Shown piece after piece: positions 1-12,141 of a stretch of 64,000 bases of DNA. The position numbers and the translations under genes were made by a program. Source of the stretch: Sordaria brevicollis (lineage: Eukaryota > Ascomycota > Sordariomycetes > Sordariales > Sordariaceae); the NCBI GenBank assembly GCA_033439795.1, contig JAUTDP010000013.1:124001-188000 (forward strand). Direction: 5' to 3'. Positions within the stretch are counted from its first letter, which is position 1. Each line of letters starts with the position of its first letter. Under the pieces are notes generated by a model. The model was given only the letters and a program-made list of their open reading frames with translations, made no database searches and was not told the DNA's origin.

Positions 1-2505
1 CTGCTGGTAGCCGTTGTCGTTGTAAATACCGTCGTGAGTTGGGCTCATGACTCCAAGACCGATGTGAGGAGAGCTGGGGCTGCCCGGTCGGGCACGGTTC
101 GCGTGGCGTAGTTGATCCTCGGTGTGGCTCAGAGCTCGCTTGAGTCTGTCGAGCTCACGGCGCAAGCGATCGTTGGTCTGTTCAGCGGCTTCGAAATCGC
201 TGCGGGCCCTAACCAGCTGGGTCTCCTTGGCTTTGATCGAGAGCACGTCCCTGGTATGGTCCTCAATCAGAGAAGCGTTCTGGTTCTTCAGTTCCTGAAT
301 CTCTGACAAGAGCTTTGAACGGTCGTGACGAGCATCCTCGAGTTGCTTCAGAAGACGGTCGTTGGCATCTCGGAGCTCTTCAAGCTCAGCACGCTCAATG
401 TGGGAAAGACCTGAAGGTGGGGGTGGCATTGGGGGAGTAGGGGTGTAATCCATGGGCACCGGCTTGGCCAGTGACCGCCCAGCAAGACCACCTGGCTGGA
501 GACCGCCACGTCCGAGCCCCATGCGTGGTGGCGCCGGCCGTTGCTCCTCGGGGGAAGGCGGATCATCAAGGTCCATAGGCTCTGGCTCCGGCTCCGGCTC
601 CGCGCGTCGAGGAGATGGCGGCGCAGCAAACGCCGACCGCTTTACCGGGGCCTTGATGCCGCCACCAAGGCCACCACCGGCAGCAGGAGCGCCGCCGGGT
701 TTTGGTACACCAAGCTTGTTACCAAGGCCACCCATACGCGGGGGTGCGGCCGCAGCAGGAGCAGCTGCTGGAGCTGCCTGGGCAGGAGGCGCCGCTCCGA
801 AGCCTGCTGGCTTCTTGGCACCAACTGGGGCCTTCTTCACGGGGCCCTTCTTTGCAGGACCCGGAGGCGGCGCTCGAGCTGCTGGCGGGGGCGGCTTTGG
901 CTTATCCTTTGCCTTGACCTCGGCAGCCTCATAGAACTCCTTGATCTTGTTCTTTCGGATATCGTCCAAGCCTTCGAGATGTGGGTTCATGGCTCTTTCG
1001 CCAATGATCTTCATGATCGTACCCAGAATTTCGGCACCACCAGAACGAAGACCTTCACTGCTCTCGGAAAGAAGCTTCTTTGCGCACTCAACCATGGTCG
1101 CGATCTCTTGTTTGCTGGGGACATCCTTTGTTGTGCGCAGGCACCTGACCAGGAACTTCATGGTACCTTCCTTAACTTGAGGGTTCTTGTGCTTGAGGAA
1201 TTCTGTGATATCCTCCATGTTTTCCGTTAGATCAGTGGACAGGAAGACGGCATCCAGGGCAGCACCCAGGGCATCCGCCACAGTCTGCTTCTTTTCCTTG
1301 AGACGCTCGAGGATAGGTTGCATGACGGTAGGGCGGTACTTGGCAAAGCCCTTGCGCAGACCCTTTGCGAGAAGCTCGATACATTGTGCTGCTTGCGTGA
1401 CGACGGCAACGTTGGCGTCCTTCATACATTTTGCCAAGCAACGCGTGATTTCGTTGTAGTCTCCTTCCTTGATTCTTGGGACGTTCACAGCAGCGTATAG
1501 GGCCTCGGTTGCCTCCTTTCTCTCCTTCCACTTTGACGAGTTGATGTTGTCGAAGAATTCCTTTGGTACTTTGCTGAGAATATCCTGCGGTTCTGCCAAA
1601 TCGAATGCGTCGATCTCACCAACATCCTCTTCCTCGGGCGCATCTGCCATTTCCTCATCTTCGTCTCCGCCTCCTACAGGGGCCGCGGCCTGCGCAGCTT
1701 GCTGTGATCGAAGAAGACGCTCCTGCTTGGGGGCACCTTCGGCCTTGGCCTTTTCGAATTGTGCTTCGAGATCGTTTTGTTGAGTCGGCTTAAGCTCGGC
1801 CCAGAACATGGGTTTCATGGCGTCGCGCAACCACCTGTAAAACTCGACGGTAAGATTAGTAGCCTCGGCTCTTACATTCTTGTCGGCGTGGCCAAAGACC
1901 TTGGGCAAGAATTTGAGCACGGGCTTGGGGTCGGCCGTCTTGCAACCATAGTTGTGGAAAATGGCGGTTAGCGCAGCAAGCGCAGCCGCGACAACCTTGG
2001 GCACCTTGTTGGAGAGAACGGGAAGGATTTCTTCAATAACAGGCCCAGGAACATCGAGTTCGATATAAAGGAGAAGCGCTTCGAGGGAGTTGGCCTTGAT
2101 GGCAGGTCTGGTGGATGGTAGACCCTTTTCAACAATGGATGTGACGGTGTGTTGTCTCGATCGAACAGCGCCTTCGCGACCACCAAACTTTAGAAACGCG
2201 CAAAGAGCAGCCATACCCTCTTGTTGCGCGGCCACGTTGGAATCTGCCACAGCGCCCTTCCACAAGCTAGGATCCTGAACGAACGGTCGGAATGCGGGAT
2301 CATATTCGTCGGGTGTCTTTTCGAATGCCTGAGCAGCCTCTTCGTATGCTGCCTTGCGCACTTTCCATACCTAGCCAATGTCGTTAACAAGGATTATTCT
2401 GGGACCGGTAAGCGCAACAAGAGGACCAAGTCTTGAAGTGAAACGCACCTTGTGTACCCAGCGGTCGGTAAGGGGCAAGGAGCTGAAGTCCTCTTCGTCA
2501 CCCAT
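1..2505 (-). CDS. XMAP215/Dis1-family TOG-domain microtubule polymerase (Stu2/Alp14/AlpA type), 5' part, runs off left edge
   Basis: Exon 1 is 2449-2505 (19 codons, starts MGDEEDFSS), then a 78-bp intron 2371-2448 (donor GTGCGT, acceptor CTAG), then exon 2 from 2370 open to base 1: 809 residues, no stop in the window. Two TOG arrays are recognisable, about residues 20-235 (begins VWKVRKAAYEEA) and 280-505, joined by an acidic linker (about 250-270, DEDEEMADAPEEED). A basic Pro/Ala/Lys-rich microtubule-binding linker follows (about 505-665), then a coiled coil (about 673-775, rich in E, L, R). Fungal members have two TOGs plus a dimerising coiled coil, as here; they bind tubulin and speed plus-end growth at spindle poles and cytoplasmic microtubules. 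The frame is also open upstream to an ATG at 2847, but the family normally starts at the MGDEED-type sequence, so 2505 is chosen. Divergent from the LIS1 gene. Confidence 0.93.
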
Positions 2506-5163
2506 GGTTGCGGTTTTTGGTGATGCTGTGGGTGTTTTCGGCCAGAGTTTGGTCCGAGATCTTTCAGGTTCGATCTGCGATAACTCGGGATTCGATGGAT
2601 AGCGTGATTCGGAAGACAGCCGAGGATATCGTTTCGACGGGTCGGGAAGTAAGGGAAGGCTGGAAGTGCTCTGGCTGGCGGGAGATGATGTGTGTTTGGT
2701 CTTGTCGTCGTCGAACGAGGGTGGGCGACCTAAGGAGGAAACTCGCTTGATTAGTCTCTGAAGCGAAAGGGGTTTTCTCGAGCCGACCATAGTGGAAGTG
2801 AGAGTGAGAGGAGCATTGGGAGGGGCGAGTAGGATGTATGCCGTCACGGTGTCTGTGGTGGTGGTGGTGGGTGGCCTCTTGTGTCGACACCATGTTCGTT
2901 CAAGCCAAACTATGGAGGACAGGGAGCACCTACAGAACCTAAGCTATCGAAAGCAAGAAGTGAGGAGCAAAAAGAAGCTGCGACTTGAATAGAGCGTCAA
3001 GCAGCTGTTGTCAAGTTGTTCGTTTGCTGTCTTGCGACTGGTAACAATGGAAGAGTCGCGGGTGCGCAAAGGAAGGGAAGATATATGTTTTAGGTAGGAC
3101 GGATGTTGCAGCGGGGAATCCGGTCGTCGGTTCTCGATTATTACTGAGTGCCGCGCTGTGATTGCGTAGGTAGTGACCAGGTACCTCTAGGTGGGCAACT
3201 GAATGTAAAGATCGACCTAAGAAGGGACAAACAAGTCAATCGTTGCCGTGTGTTCCTTCTGCTCGACTGCCCTCGTGAGGTGAGATCCGCTACGGGAAGC
3301 GTATTCGCAAAGTACTGCGATATACAGCTGTGCGGTCGAGGTGTTGGTATGTATTGGAGAAGGTGTAGATTTGTTGACGGTGACAGGAGTCAGTCAGTCC
3401 ACACGCCGCCCACGGTTGGTAATTTGTTGTTCGTGCTTCCCGTTTCGCGACAGGCTCTGGTTGGCGGGACAAGTGCGGACCTGGGACCAAAAGCAAGTGG
3501 GCGCCGGGACGGGCAGCGACAGAGCGGTTCGAAGTTCCCGTCCCTCGTTTCCCCCTGTTCCCCATGTTGAACCCTGACGCCTTGTGAACGCCCAGCAATG
3601 TCCTATGCCGTACCCCAGCAATAACCCTTGCCTGTCATACCAGCCTCTTGTGGCTTGATAGAAAATATGTGGCTGGTCTGTCCAATCATTTGACAGCCTC
3701 GTCGACTGACCGCTACCTGATGTCAAGCAACCCCTCCTCGATCTGCGCCTACAATACTGGCCCGTCACAGTCCGCCAGGGGCAGCGCCTATCTTGCCAGC
3801 TGTCCGATAAGGGTCCTCGACTCCGTCCTCGGTACCTGCCCGCTTGGTCCTCCCTGACAACCCTGACAAGCCTCCCTAGCAACAACCCTGACCGCCCAAC
3901 CGCGAGCCCAAGCCTGTGACAACCCTGAAGAACTGAAGCTTCCCTGATGCGTTGTTTCTCTTGCCCCGCCAAAATCAAGACAATCCGGCCGCTGGAGAGA
4001 GCCTGAACCAACGAATTGCTACAGTGGGTTGGCAGTCAGTCTTTGTTCGCCGCGGTTTCTTTGGTCTGCATTCAATTGCATGCCGGTGCGGCATCGGATC
4101 GCAACTGAACCACAACAACACATTGGAGACAAGACACATTAGATTGAAGGCACTGCATCTTGAACAACATCATTGAAGTTGATGACCATACAGACAAATA
4201 CCCAAGTCTTGGACACAACCACTACCCGGCTGGTTTTTACGAATATTCGAAATGCCATCAGCAACTTCATTCTGCCTCGACTAGACTCGATTTCCGACCT
4301 CACCAAGAGCCCAAAAAGAACCAACCAAAAAGGCCACCAACGCAGAGCGCAGAGAGCAGAGCGCAGGGCAAGCTAGAAGCTACAACACTAGAGACAGCGA
4401 CAACTAAGAAGTCCAGGGACAAGGGGTCCACTTTTAGGCGAACTCCTCACCGTTTGGGTTTGGGATTTGGGATCTGGATCCGGGATCAAAGAGGGAAGAC
4501 CTGAGAGAGAAAGAAGTCAGAAAGAGGACCTAGACACGGACAACTGGCAAAGCACATGCAACAACCAGGACCACGACAACACTACCTCTAGGTATACATC
4601 AACAACACAGCAACCTGACCATCATCGCAACAACAACAACATAACAGCACCATAACCCACCACCGCCACCTCCACCGTCTCTCACCGGGAGATCAGCACA
4701 AAGAGAGAAGAAGAAGAAGCTCTTGCTTTCCCCGGCGTCAACTACCCAGCGCTCAGGCTCAGACAACCTACCTAGCAGTACAGGAAGCTTGGAGTGCCCG
4801 TGGTGCTGGCCAGCTCCCGTTCCTCTCTGCATCCCCCATCCCATCCCGCTACCTGACCGAAAGGAACCGGGCCTCCACCGAGATGGAGTATAAAGTCCTG
4901 ATCTGCCAAACCATTCCGTCACACTAAGGCACGCATTGCGATCACGATTTCCTCGTAAACAAACCGACTGTACATACCCTTCGGGCGACGCGGCAGGTGG
5001 GCCACGACACGGACACGGACAAGTACCATAGTCCTGGCGAACGATCCCGAACCGACGACACCGATCCCGACCCCGCGAACACAACCAAAACACCACCTCT
5101 TCTCCGTATCCTCCCAAGACGCGCCCCTTTTAGCTGACCCGCCTCCTCGGCTGGCAAGCAACC
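2506..5163. other. divergent intergenic region between TOG gene and LIS1 gene
   Basis: About 2.7 kb with no convincing gene. It must hold both promoters and 5' leaders. There are low-complexity purine and CA tracts near 4300-4720 and two copies of the TACCT-N2-AGGTA-like palindrome near 3180-3192 and 4583-4594. Short open frames here show no family features. Confidence 0.6.
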
Positions 5164-6702
5164 ATGTCCCAAATATTGACCTCTCGGCAGGCTGATGAGC
5201 TGTAGGTTTGCTGCTACTTACTTGTCTGTACATGGTCGGGACGAGACAATGGCTAACCTTGTTGCCCGCCACTTTACAGACACCGAGCCCTCATCGCATA
5301 CCTAACTGCCGCCAACCTTCCCAACACCGCTGCCGCGCTCCGAGAAGAACTGAACCTAAGCGAAGAGGTTTTTGAACCGGCAACGGCAAAGAAATATGAG
5401 GGCCTGCTAGAAAAGAAATGGACCAGTGTTGTCCGACTTCAGAAAAAGGTGCGCATCCTAACCACCCCCCTGTTCGACCGCCAAATAAACTTTCCCCCAC
5501 CCTACTCCCACCCCTTACCAGCCCGCTTACCCCCTTGTTGCATACAGATTATGGATCTTGAGGCGCGAAATGCTGCTCTACAGCATGAGCTTAACAACAC
5601 GACACCTACATCGCGACAAAACAAAGACCCCGTTTCATGGCTGCCCCGAGCACCTCCTCGACACACGCTCCAATCGCACAGAGATCCCATTACCTGTGTC
5701 GCATTCCACCCCGTTTTCTCATCTCTAGCTTCCGGGTCGGAGGACCAGACCATCAAGATCTGGGATTGGGAACTGGGCGAGCTAGAAAGGACGATCAAGG
5801 GCCACACAAAGGCTGTTCTCGACGTCGACTATGGCGGGCCCCGCGGAAACACCTTGTTAGCTTCGTGCAGCTCCGATCTAACAATCAAGCTTTGGGACCC
5901 CCTAGACTCGTACAAAAACATTCGGACTCTACCCGGCCACGATCACAGCGTCAGCGCCGTACGGTTCATCCCTGGGTCAGGCAACCTCTTGGTCAGCGCA
6001 AGTCGCGACAAAACACTAAGGATATGGGACGTCAGCACGGGATACTGCGTCAAGACATTGCGCGGCCATGCTGAGTGGGTGCGCGACGTATGCCCATCCC
6101 TTGACGGGAAATATATACTCTCCACCAGCGACGATTATACGAGTAGGCTATGGGATGTCACGGTAACGAACCCGGAGCCCAAGGTCACCCTCATCGGCCA
6201 CGAACATGTCGTGCTATGTTGCGCCATCGCACCTCCGGCCGCATACAAGAATCTTGCCGCCATGGCCGGTATCAAGGCACCTCCTGCGACAAGCTCGGCT
6301 GAGTTCATGGCCACCGGTTCCCGAGACAAGTCGATCCGGTTATGGGATGCGCGCGGGACATGCATCAGGACCTTGGTCGGCCACGACAACTGGGTGCGGG
6401 GGTTGGTGTTTCATCCGGGCGGAAAATACCTCTTGTCCGTATCCGACGACAAGACGCTTCGGTGCTGGGATCTTACGCAAGAAGGCAAATGCGTCAAGAC
6501 GATCGGGGATGCGCATGGCCATTTCGTGCAGTGCATCAGATGGGCCCCGTCGGTTATCAAGGATGTGTCGGTCAATGGTGACAGTGGAGAAGCAAACGGG
6601 ACGCCAAAGAAGGCGGGAGTGGCTGTCACCCCAGACTCTCAGATCCGCTGCGTTATTGCGACAGGAAGCGTCGACTTGAACGTCAGGATCTTTGCCAATT
6701 GA
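5164..6702 (+). CDS. nudF: LIS1/NudF/Pac1 dynein regulator (LisH + WD40)
   Basis: Three exons: 5164-5201, 5280-5448, 5548-6702, giving 453 residues. Introns are 5202-5279 (GTAGGT...TTACAG) and 5449-5547 (GTGCGC...TACAG); the phases join cleanly. The N-terminus is a LisH dimerisation motif (about residues 8-40), then a coiled coil ending in the [12 protein letters not shown] stretch. Seven WD repeats follow, visible as GH...WD pairs ([97 protein letters not shown], then the closing [16 protein letters not shown]). LIS1 binds dynein and NudE and is needed for nuclear migration and dynein start-up at microtubule plus ends. Length fits fungal LIS1. Neurospora has two LIS1 paralogs; which one this is cannot be settled here. 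Confidence 0.96.
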
Positions 6703-9152
6703 TGCATGCTTCTGGTTTAAGAGCGTTTGAAGCAGAAGAGAGAGCCACTTGCACCGAAGGCCCAGATGCGGGTTATTGCTCAGCGAACCCCTTGCTGATA
6801 CCTTGCCCACTACTTCCCGAGAGCTATTTCTTGGACGGCAGGCCGTGGTGCCACACCACTTGTCCCGAAGAACAACCAATGCTGTTTTCTTGGAACGGGG
6901 GCTTGCCAACCGCAGCCCTTGGACGAGGCTCGAAGGACTGAACAAAAGAAGAAAAAGAAAGGAAGACTTCTCGGCGGGCACCTCACGGGCGTCACGACTT
7001 TCGCACCCTCTTTAACAAAGCAAGGGGAGGGAGGGCATAGAGTGATGAACGCAGACAAGCATTTTTGAGTGCATTTGTCTTCTCCCCGTGAGACCCATCA
7101 AATGATAATGCTGCGTCTGATGGCTGATGACTGATGAGATGATCTTTTTTTTAGAAAGTTAAAGACAAACGGTAGAGGGAGAGGAAAGAAAGGAACGGGA
7201 ACGGAAACGGAAACGCGCGCAAGACAAGAGAGGGTTTGTAGATATGAACAGAATTCACAATAGATACCCCAAATTTTGGACGAGTTATACACGAGTGTCC
7301 GGTTCTTGTCTACTCTCAAGTTCCTCATAGATTGGGAACCAACGTCGACACTCTGTGACTAACCTTGCCTCAACAAACCTTCACATTGCTCTCCTACAGA
7401 GAACGTACAATGTAGCATAATTTCCTAAAGCCGCTACTGCCCGACAGCTCCTACAAAGGTTCCACCCAATACCATCACCGCTAACTCGTGGCAGTACATT
7501 GGCCTCCTTAATCCGTTACACAACACAAGCCAAGGCCCATCTCGCAGAACCATTTCAACCCGACTTCAATATCAGACCAGGAACACAGCTGCAATACTGC
7601 GGGCACTCGTTCCATACGCTACATCCCCTATCCCCTTCCCGAACCCTGAACCGAGAACAGAAAGGGAACAAGGCACATCAAACAAACCACTTTCATCAGC
7701 CGCAATTACCTTCACAAATTGGGTTAGACATGCATACGTTCACAAGCTACAGCGTGTTTACAACAGCGTACGTCCTGCAGAAGGATGAACGGTATTAGGT
7801 AAGTTGTATCACCGAGCGAGCGGCGGAAATTGCGGGATGAAGCACAAAGGACGGACGGGACGGGACGATGGGGAATTTTGGTTCACCGTGGGGGTTCAAG
7901 TTGTTGTGTGGGTTTTGGTCTCGACTTTTGGAAACTCGAGGAATACCATACTACACGGAGATGATGCTGGATCAGTGGTAGGTATGACATCTTATGGTAG
8001 CGGTGTACAACAGAACCATAAGGGTTCTTAGGCGGCATCTTCCAGATTTGGAATATTGTTTCCTTTCCTTGATGGTATCTAGTCATGGTTAAGGAATGAC
8101 CAAGGTATTTTGCCTTGACGAAATTGCGTCGAGAGAGTTGTTCCGCCTCCCCCTCTCGAAGGTTTGGTTCTTTTGTCTACTATACCCTTTGCTAACGTGT
8201 TCCAGGTTCAGGTAAGTCTACTTGAGGATTTCCCGGTCGAGTCGCTCTTGCCAATTCATCTTATGATGCTTCGGACGTTCCTTCTTCTTACATCTAGAAA
8301 AGGCGCCCTCACTACCTCTAGGTACCCCCGTCTACCTTCAGTCGCCACTCCCGTCTTTTGTGCGCCTACCTCTAAATGTACACATGCATGCCTTGGCGCG
8401 GAAGGCGCCGTGTTTTTCTTTTCCTCCTTCGATCCTGCCCTTGTCTGCGCATACCTGATCGACACTAGAGGTACCTCTAGGTAGGAACGGTCTCGGGGAC
8501 GGGAAGATCAGTTACCCGTACATACCCGACGACGGGAACGACGGAGCTTACTCCGATCGATACAAACACCATCTACACAAATACATATCGCCGAGCGGTC
8601 ATGTCTCCATCCTCTCAAAAGGTGGGGATGTACCTAGTCGTCGTCGTATATGCCGATCAACATGCAAGCTCCCACCAGACCACAACGTAACGGGGTTCAT
8701 GAGCACGGTGCCCCCCTCCTGAGTAATACTATTACTAGATGTAAACTGATCTCCCCGCGCCAGGTTGGGCTTCAAGAAAGTCAAGGGTGAAACTGGTGAC
8801 AGTGACACTGCTGCGGGAGGATTCAAACAACGAATCCGTTTTGGTCGAAGAGTTACGTCGACACAAGTTTCTCATCAGGGGTCAGGATGGCGTCAAGATT
8901 GGGGGTTCCGACAAGAGAGAGGGGGGAAGTACAGCCAAAGAAGATGTATGTCCAAAAGCTCTGCGGCTCGTTCCATAGCCTACGAGGGTGGAGCAAGGCT
9001 TAGGTTGGGAGCAAGACACTACCTCGTCACTTCAAACGTGGACAAGAGGAGAAAGAGGTAGCGTCACCTAGGATTTGGATCAACACGGAGGGAAGTCAGT
9101 TCCTCTTCTTGACTTGATACTTGCGAGTCCTCTCACCGAAGGGTAAAAGAGG
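6703..9152. other. intergenic region, no gene seen
   Basis: About 2.4 kb between LIS1 and the APP-like gene. It holds the LIS1 3' UTR and only short frames without family features or codon structure. Palindromic TACCT..AGGTA sites occur near 8313-8324 and 8470-8483. Confidence 0.55.
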
Positions 9153-9160
9153 TATAAGTA
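9153..9160 (+). promoter_or_regulatory. candidate TATA box (TATAAGTA) of APP-like gene
   Basis: TATAAGTA lies 165-172 bp upstream of the ATG at 9325. The leader between them is C/A-rich, ending in runs of CCCA and CCA. Position and composition fit a strongly expressed fungal gene, but no transcription start is known. Confidence 0.4.
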
Positions 9161-9324
9161 TCTCGCCATCCACCCCCATCCCAGCCAGCTTTTGGTTCTT
9201 CTTCTTCAGCAACACATCAAACATTCACATCTACACAGACAAGACACAAGCCTCACACAAGACACATATCTCAATTCCTCACACAACTCACCCACCCACC
9301 CACCCCCAACCACCACCACCCAAA

Positions 9325-9951
9325 ATGGCCCCCTCAGTCGACCCCAACTCGGCCGTCTTCTACCAACAAAAGGACTTCTCCGGCCCGGGCGACTCCTACC
9401 CCATCAGCCCGGAGTCTGTCTCCGTGCCCGGCTCCCTCAACGACAAATACCTCTCCGTCGCCGTCGGCGCCTCCGCCAAGGTGATCGCCTGGCAGCACTA
9501 CAACGAAATGGGCCACTACCGCGAATGGACGGACTCGCAGCCCGACATCTCGGACATTGAGGGTCTCTCGCGGTTCCGCGTCGTCGACGACGACACGCGC
9601 GCCATCTCGTTCATCTTCAAGGATAGCACCGGCGGGGAGAGTAAGCGGTATTCCCTGAAGGTGGACGCGAGGGATGTGGGCGCTGTGACGTTGTATAGCA
9701 ATGATGGGGATGAGTATGCCCTTGTGGGCATCCTGCCGGCGGGCGGGCCACCCGTTACGACGGCGGTTTATGTGAGGGATGAGAAGAGCGGGGGGTATAT
9801 CGCTGTTGGGTCGGTGTATTTCCAGTGGAATGAAAGCACGGGTGAGGTGGATGTGGTGGAGAATGATAATTGGCCGAAGCAGCTTGATGCTAAGAGGACG
9901 GGGAAGAGTGCGTTTGAGGTTACGTTGGTTGATAATAAGCCTAGTGAGTAG
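9325..9951 (+). CDS. app: abundant perithecial protein (APP)-like, beta/gamma-crystallin-type fold
   Basis: Intronless, 208 residues, ATG in good context (CAAAATGGCC). No signal peptide or membrane segment. The N-terminal half resembles beta/gamma-crystallin-like domains: an aromatic F-Y-Q-Q-K-D-F-S-G-P-G-D-S-Y start (residues about 11-24), then a SLNDKYLSVAVG stretch and a Trp-rich turn (WQHYNEMGHYREW). From memory, Neurospora/Sordaria APP is a very abundant fruiting-body protein described as a functional analogue of eye-lens crystallins; composition, length and location here suit that, but the assignment rests on recall. The frame extends upstream to 9121, but through a CCACC-rich leader with protein-like composition absent, so 9325 is the start. 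Probable role: dense cytosolic structural or storage protein in perithecia. Confidence 0.7.
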   Translation: MAPSVDPNSAVFYQQKDFSGPGDSYPISPESVSVPGSLNDKYLSVAVGASAKVIAWQHYNEMGHYREWTDSQPDISDIEGLSRFRVVDDDTRAISFIFKDSTGGESKRYSLKVDARDVGAVTLYSNDGDEYALVGILPAGGPPVTTAVYVRDEKSGGYIAVGSVYFQWNESTGEVDVVENDNWPKQLDAKRTGKSAFEVTLVDNKPSE

Positions 9952-10179
9952 GGAGGGTGAGAGATGTGAAGGGCTGGGAAGGAAGAACGGGGGGTGGGGG
10001 ATAGGGGGTATGGGACGAGGTTAGGGACGATATCGTGATGGATAGTGTGAGGTTTTGGCTGTGGTTTAGGTTCGGAATTTGTTCTGGGTTTGAGAAGGAT
10101 ATCGGATCTGTGTGCGTTCATGCTATGCTATAGTCGCTCGTTAAATACAATGCAATGCTCTCAAGAGAGCCCATTATGT
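9952..10179. other. convergent 3' UTR region
   Basis: Short gap between the APP-like gene (plus) and the phosphoesterase-like gene (minus), which converge. G-rich on the plus strand. No further feature seen. Confidence 0.5.
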
Positions 10180-10712
10180 TTATACACTAGTCGCGTTGAG
10201 CGTAGCAGCCCATATTACTTCACCACTCTCCAATCGAATATGCGTCCTGATCTCGAAATCCTTGAGCTCTTCTTGATCGATAATGATCTGACGGGCACCT
10301 CTAGAGCCAGCATGCTGTCCAAAGCAGAGGTTCAATCCTCGTCTGTGTCCTTCTTCCACTTCTCCTTCATTTCCATCCGCAGTAGCCATGACAACCTGTC
10401 CCTGCTGTCCCTGATATTTTGGTGCACTCCTACCCTGACCAGAAGAGATTCGGTTTTCATCCCACTTATAACACCCATCATCCTCAGCGTGTCCTTCCGA
10501 AGCTGAAAAAAGGGCGATAAACCCGGGAGTAGAAGAAAGGGCCTGCATGAATAATACGTCTCCTTCTTCTTTGCCGTCATAGGAGTTGTTGGTCGGGATG
10601 CGACTAACGAATCCCATCGATGGAATTGTCCTCCCACCAGCTTGCGAAGCAATCGAAGCGCTGGTAGTCTTGAACCATTTCAAAACCGAAGGATGAACCT
10701 TCCCCTTTGCCG

Positions 10713-10748
<36 letters not shown>

Positions 10749-11655
10749 CGAAGAACCAGAGGATCAAGGCCGGGATATCACACTCTGTGTCGCTCGCCAT
10801 CTGCATGTCTTGGTTCCGGTTGATGACCATATTCCATACCCGTTGATACCACTTCTTCCTCTCCTCCTTCTCCTGCCCCCTCTTCCTCTTCCATTCCCCT
10901 GTGCCGCAGCCCGCCGCGTACACCGGTAGGTAATAATTCGTCACCCCCACCCCATCTCCCTCTACCATCGTTTTCGTTCTCGAACTTAACCACAACTTCT
11001 CCCTTTCGAATAGAGTCTCTTTGGTCGACGACGGACTTGAGGAGTTCTCGCCGCAACTTCCGTACGTGCTGGCCCATGTTAACTTCCTTCGCACCATCGG
11101 TTCGACGATCTGGCCGAGGTAAGCTGTTATGTCGTTTTCTTTCTCGGAAGGTGGGGTGAGGCCGTTGAGGATGACTAGGTCTGTTTTCTGGGGTTCGGAG
11201 TTGAGGATGTTCTTCATTATCCGGACGGTGGTGGAGGAGGGGTCATCTTGTTTGCCTGGGGCATTATGGGTAAAGTTGAGGTCTTGGAAGATTGATATTT
11301 GGAAGGTCTTGCTATGAGAGGTACTGTCACCAGGAGAGAATGTGAGTGGTGGGATTAGGAATTCCGCAGCTGCGGAGTAGGAATAGTCATGGCGATGGGT
11401 TTGGCTTTGGTCGGCGGGCAGAGTGGTGAGGAGCAACAACGTGGAAGCGGCGACCAATGACCCTCCGGTGATGATTTTTCGCCAGAACTGCGAACGGCGC
11501 TGTTGTTGTTGAATCCTGGGTGGTTGATGTTGATGGTTGATGTGATGAGGGGATTCTGCGTTCAAGAACTTCAAATCTCGAAGATCATCTTTTCGATCCT
11601 TGTAGTAGTAAGGAGAGGCCATTTTGTTGTTGGCAGCACTCGGTTTTCGTAGCAT
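10180..11655 (-). CDS. membrane-anchored calcineurin-like (Dcr2/purple-acid type) phosphoesterase homolog with lost metal ligands
   Basis: Single exon, 491 residues, starting MLRKPSAANN at 11655. A membrane anchor is visible at about residues 61-80 (IITGGSLVAASTLLLLTTLP) after a His/Gln/Arg-rich cytosolic tail, so a type II membrane topology is likely. The following domain resembles fungal Dcr2-like metallophosphoesterases: QISIFQDLNF (about 119-128), DLVILNGL (159-166), TWASTYGSCGEN (193-204), SASEGHAEDDG, and the family end FGQHAGSRGARQI. The usual ligands are gone: DLH is DLN, GD is GL, GNHD is GSCG, GHDH is GHAE. It is therefore probably catalytically inactive, though the frame is intact. 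An 11-Ser tract interrupts the domain. Function unknown. Confidence 0.75.
10714..10746 (-). repeat. (AGC)11 trinucleotide microsatellite coding for 11 Ser
   Basis: Eleven perfect GCT units on the plus strand, read as AGC on the minus strand, inside the phosphoesterase-like gene. Perfect repeats of this length are usually length-variable among strains. Confidence 0.95.
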
Positions 11656-11704
11656 CACGGTGTAGAGAGGGTTGCCCTAGGAGGGGCACAGGGTGGGCAT
11701 TCAA

Positions 11705-11714
11705 CTTTATATAA
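11705..11714 (-). promoter_or_regulatory. candidate TATA box of the phosphoesterase-like gene
   Basis: On the minus strand the sequence reads TTATATAAAG, about 50 bp upstream of the start codon at 11655. That would give a very short leader. Confidence 0.45.
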
Positions 11715-12050
11715 CATCTGCAACTTGAGAATGAATGTCGGGATCGAATAATGTCATGCGGCGGCTGAAAGATGGTGGAAATGAAGATGATCGGAAGCGA
11801 TGCGGTGAATATTGGCCTTCGCTAAATACCCGACGTGGCGGATGATCTGTCAAAAGCAACGCCATTGCCCCCGGTTAAAGGAACGACGCTCTTTTCCACC
11901 GATCAACCGATGTGCGTGAATGTGAAACTGCCATTTTGTGCATCACCACTACAGAGTGCAGGAGTGTGATTAGATTTTTCATATGTATGTGTTAAAAATG
12001 CATGTAATATGGTGTAATTAAACAAAAAGGCAAACGGAAAGGAAATTGGC
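11715..12050. other. intergenic region, no gene seen
   Basis: About 340 bp between the phosphoesterase-like gene and the tRNA-Val. It becomes moderately AT-rich towards 12,000. Nothing recognisable. Confidence 0.5.
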
Positions 12051-12055
12051 AAAAA
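12051..12055 (-). terminator. Pol III terminator (T5) of tRNA-Val
   Basis: Five A on the plus strand, so five T on the tRNA strand, 12 nt past the discriminator base. Confidence 0.7.
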
Positions 12056-12067
12056 GAGAATAACTTG

Positions 12068-12141
12068 TGATCCGACCCAGGCTCGATCTGGGGACCTTCA
12101 GTGTGTTAGACTGACGTGATAACCAACTACACCATCGGACC
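12068..12141 (-). tRNA. tRNA-Val (anticodon AAC)
   Basis: 74 nt, no intron. Acceptor GGTCCGA pairs with TCGGATC (one G-U), discriminator A. The D arm contains GTAGTTGGTTATC. Anticodon arm TCAGT-CTAACAC-ACTGA gives AAC. The T arm shows the B-box-like GATCGAGCC loop. All stems close, so the gene looks functional. Confidence 0.95.

Noticed and set aside
452..1230. Plus-strand open frames of 160 and 229 codons
   Set aside because: Shadows of the minus-strand TOG gene, whose Pro/Ala/Gly-rich linker lies there.
2506..2847. In-frame N-terminal extension of the TOG protein starting at 2847
   Set aside because: The family starts at the MGDEED-type sequence; the extension has 5' leader composition and no domain.
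9121..9324. In-frame upstream extension of the APP-like protein
   Set aside because: It begins without ATG and runs through a CA/CCACC leader; the ATG at 9325 has good context and a TATA element lies at 9153.
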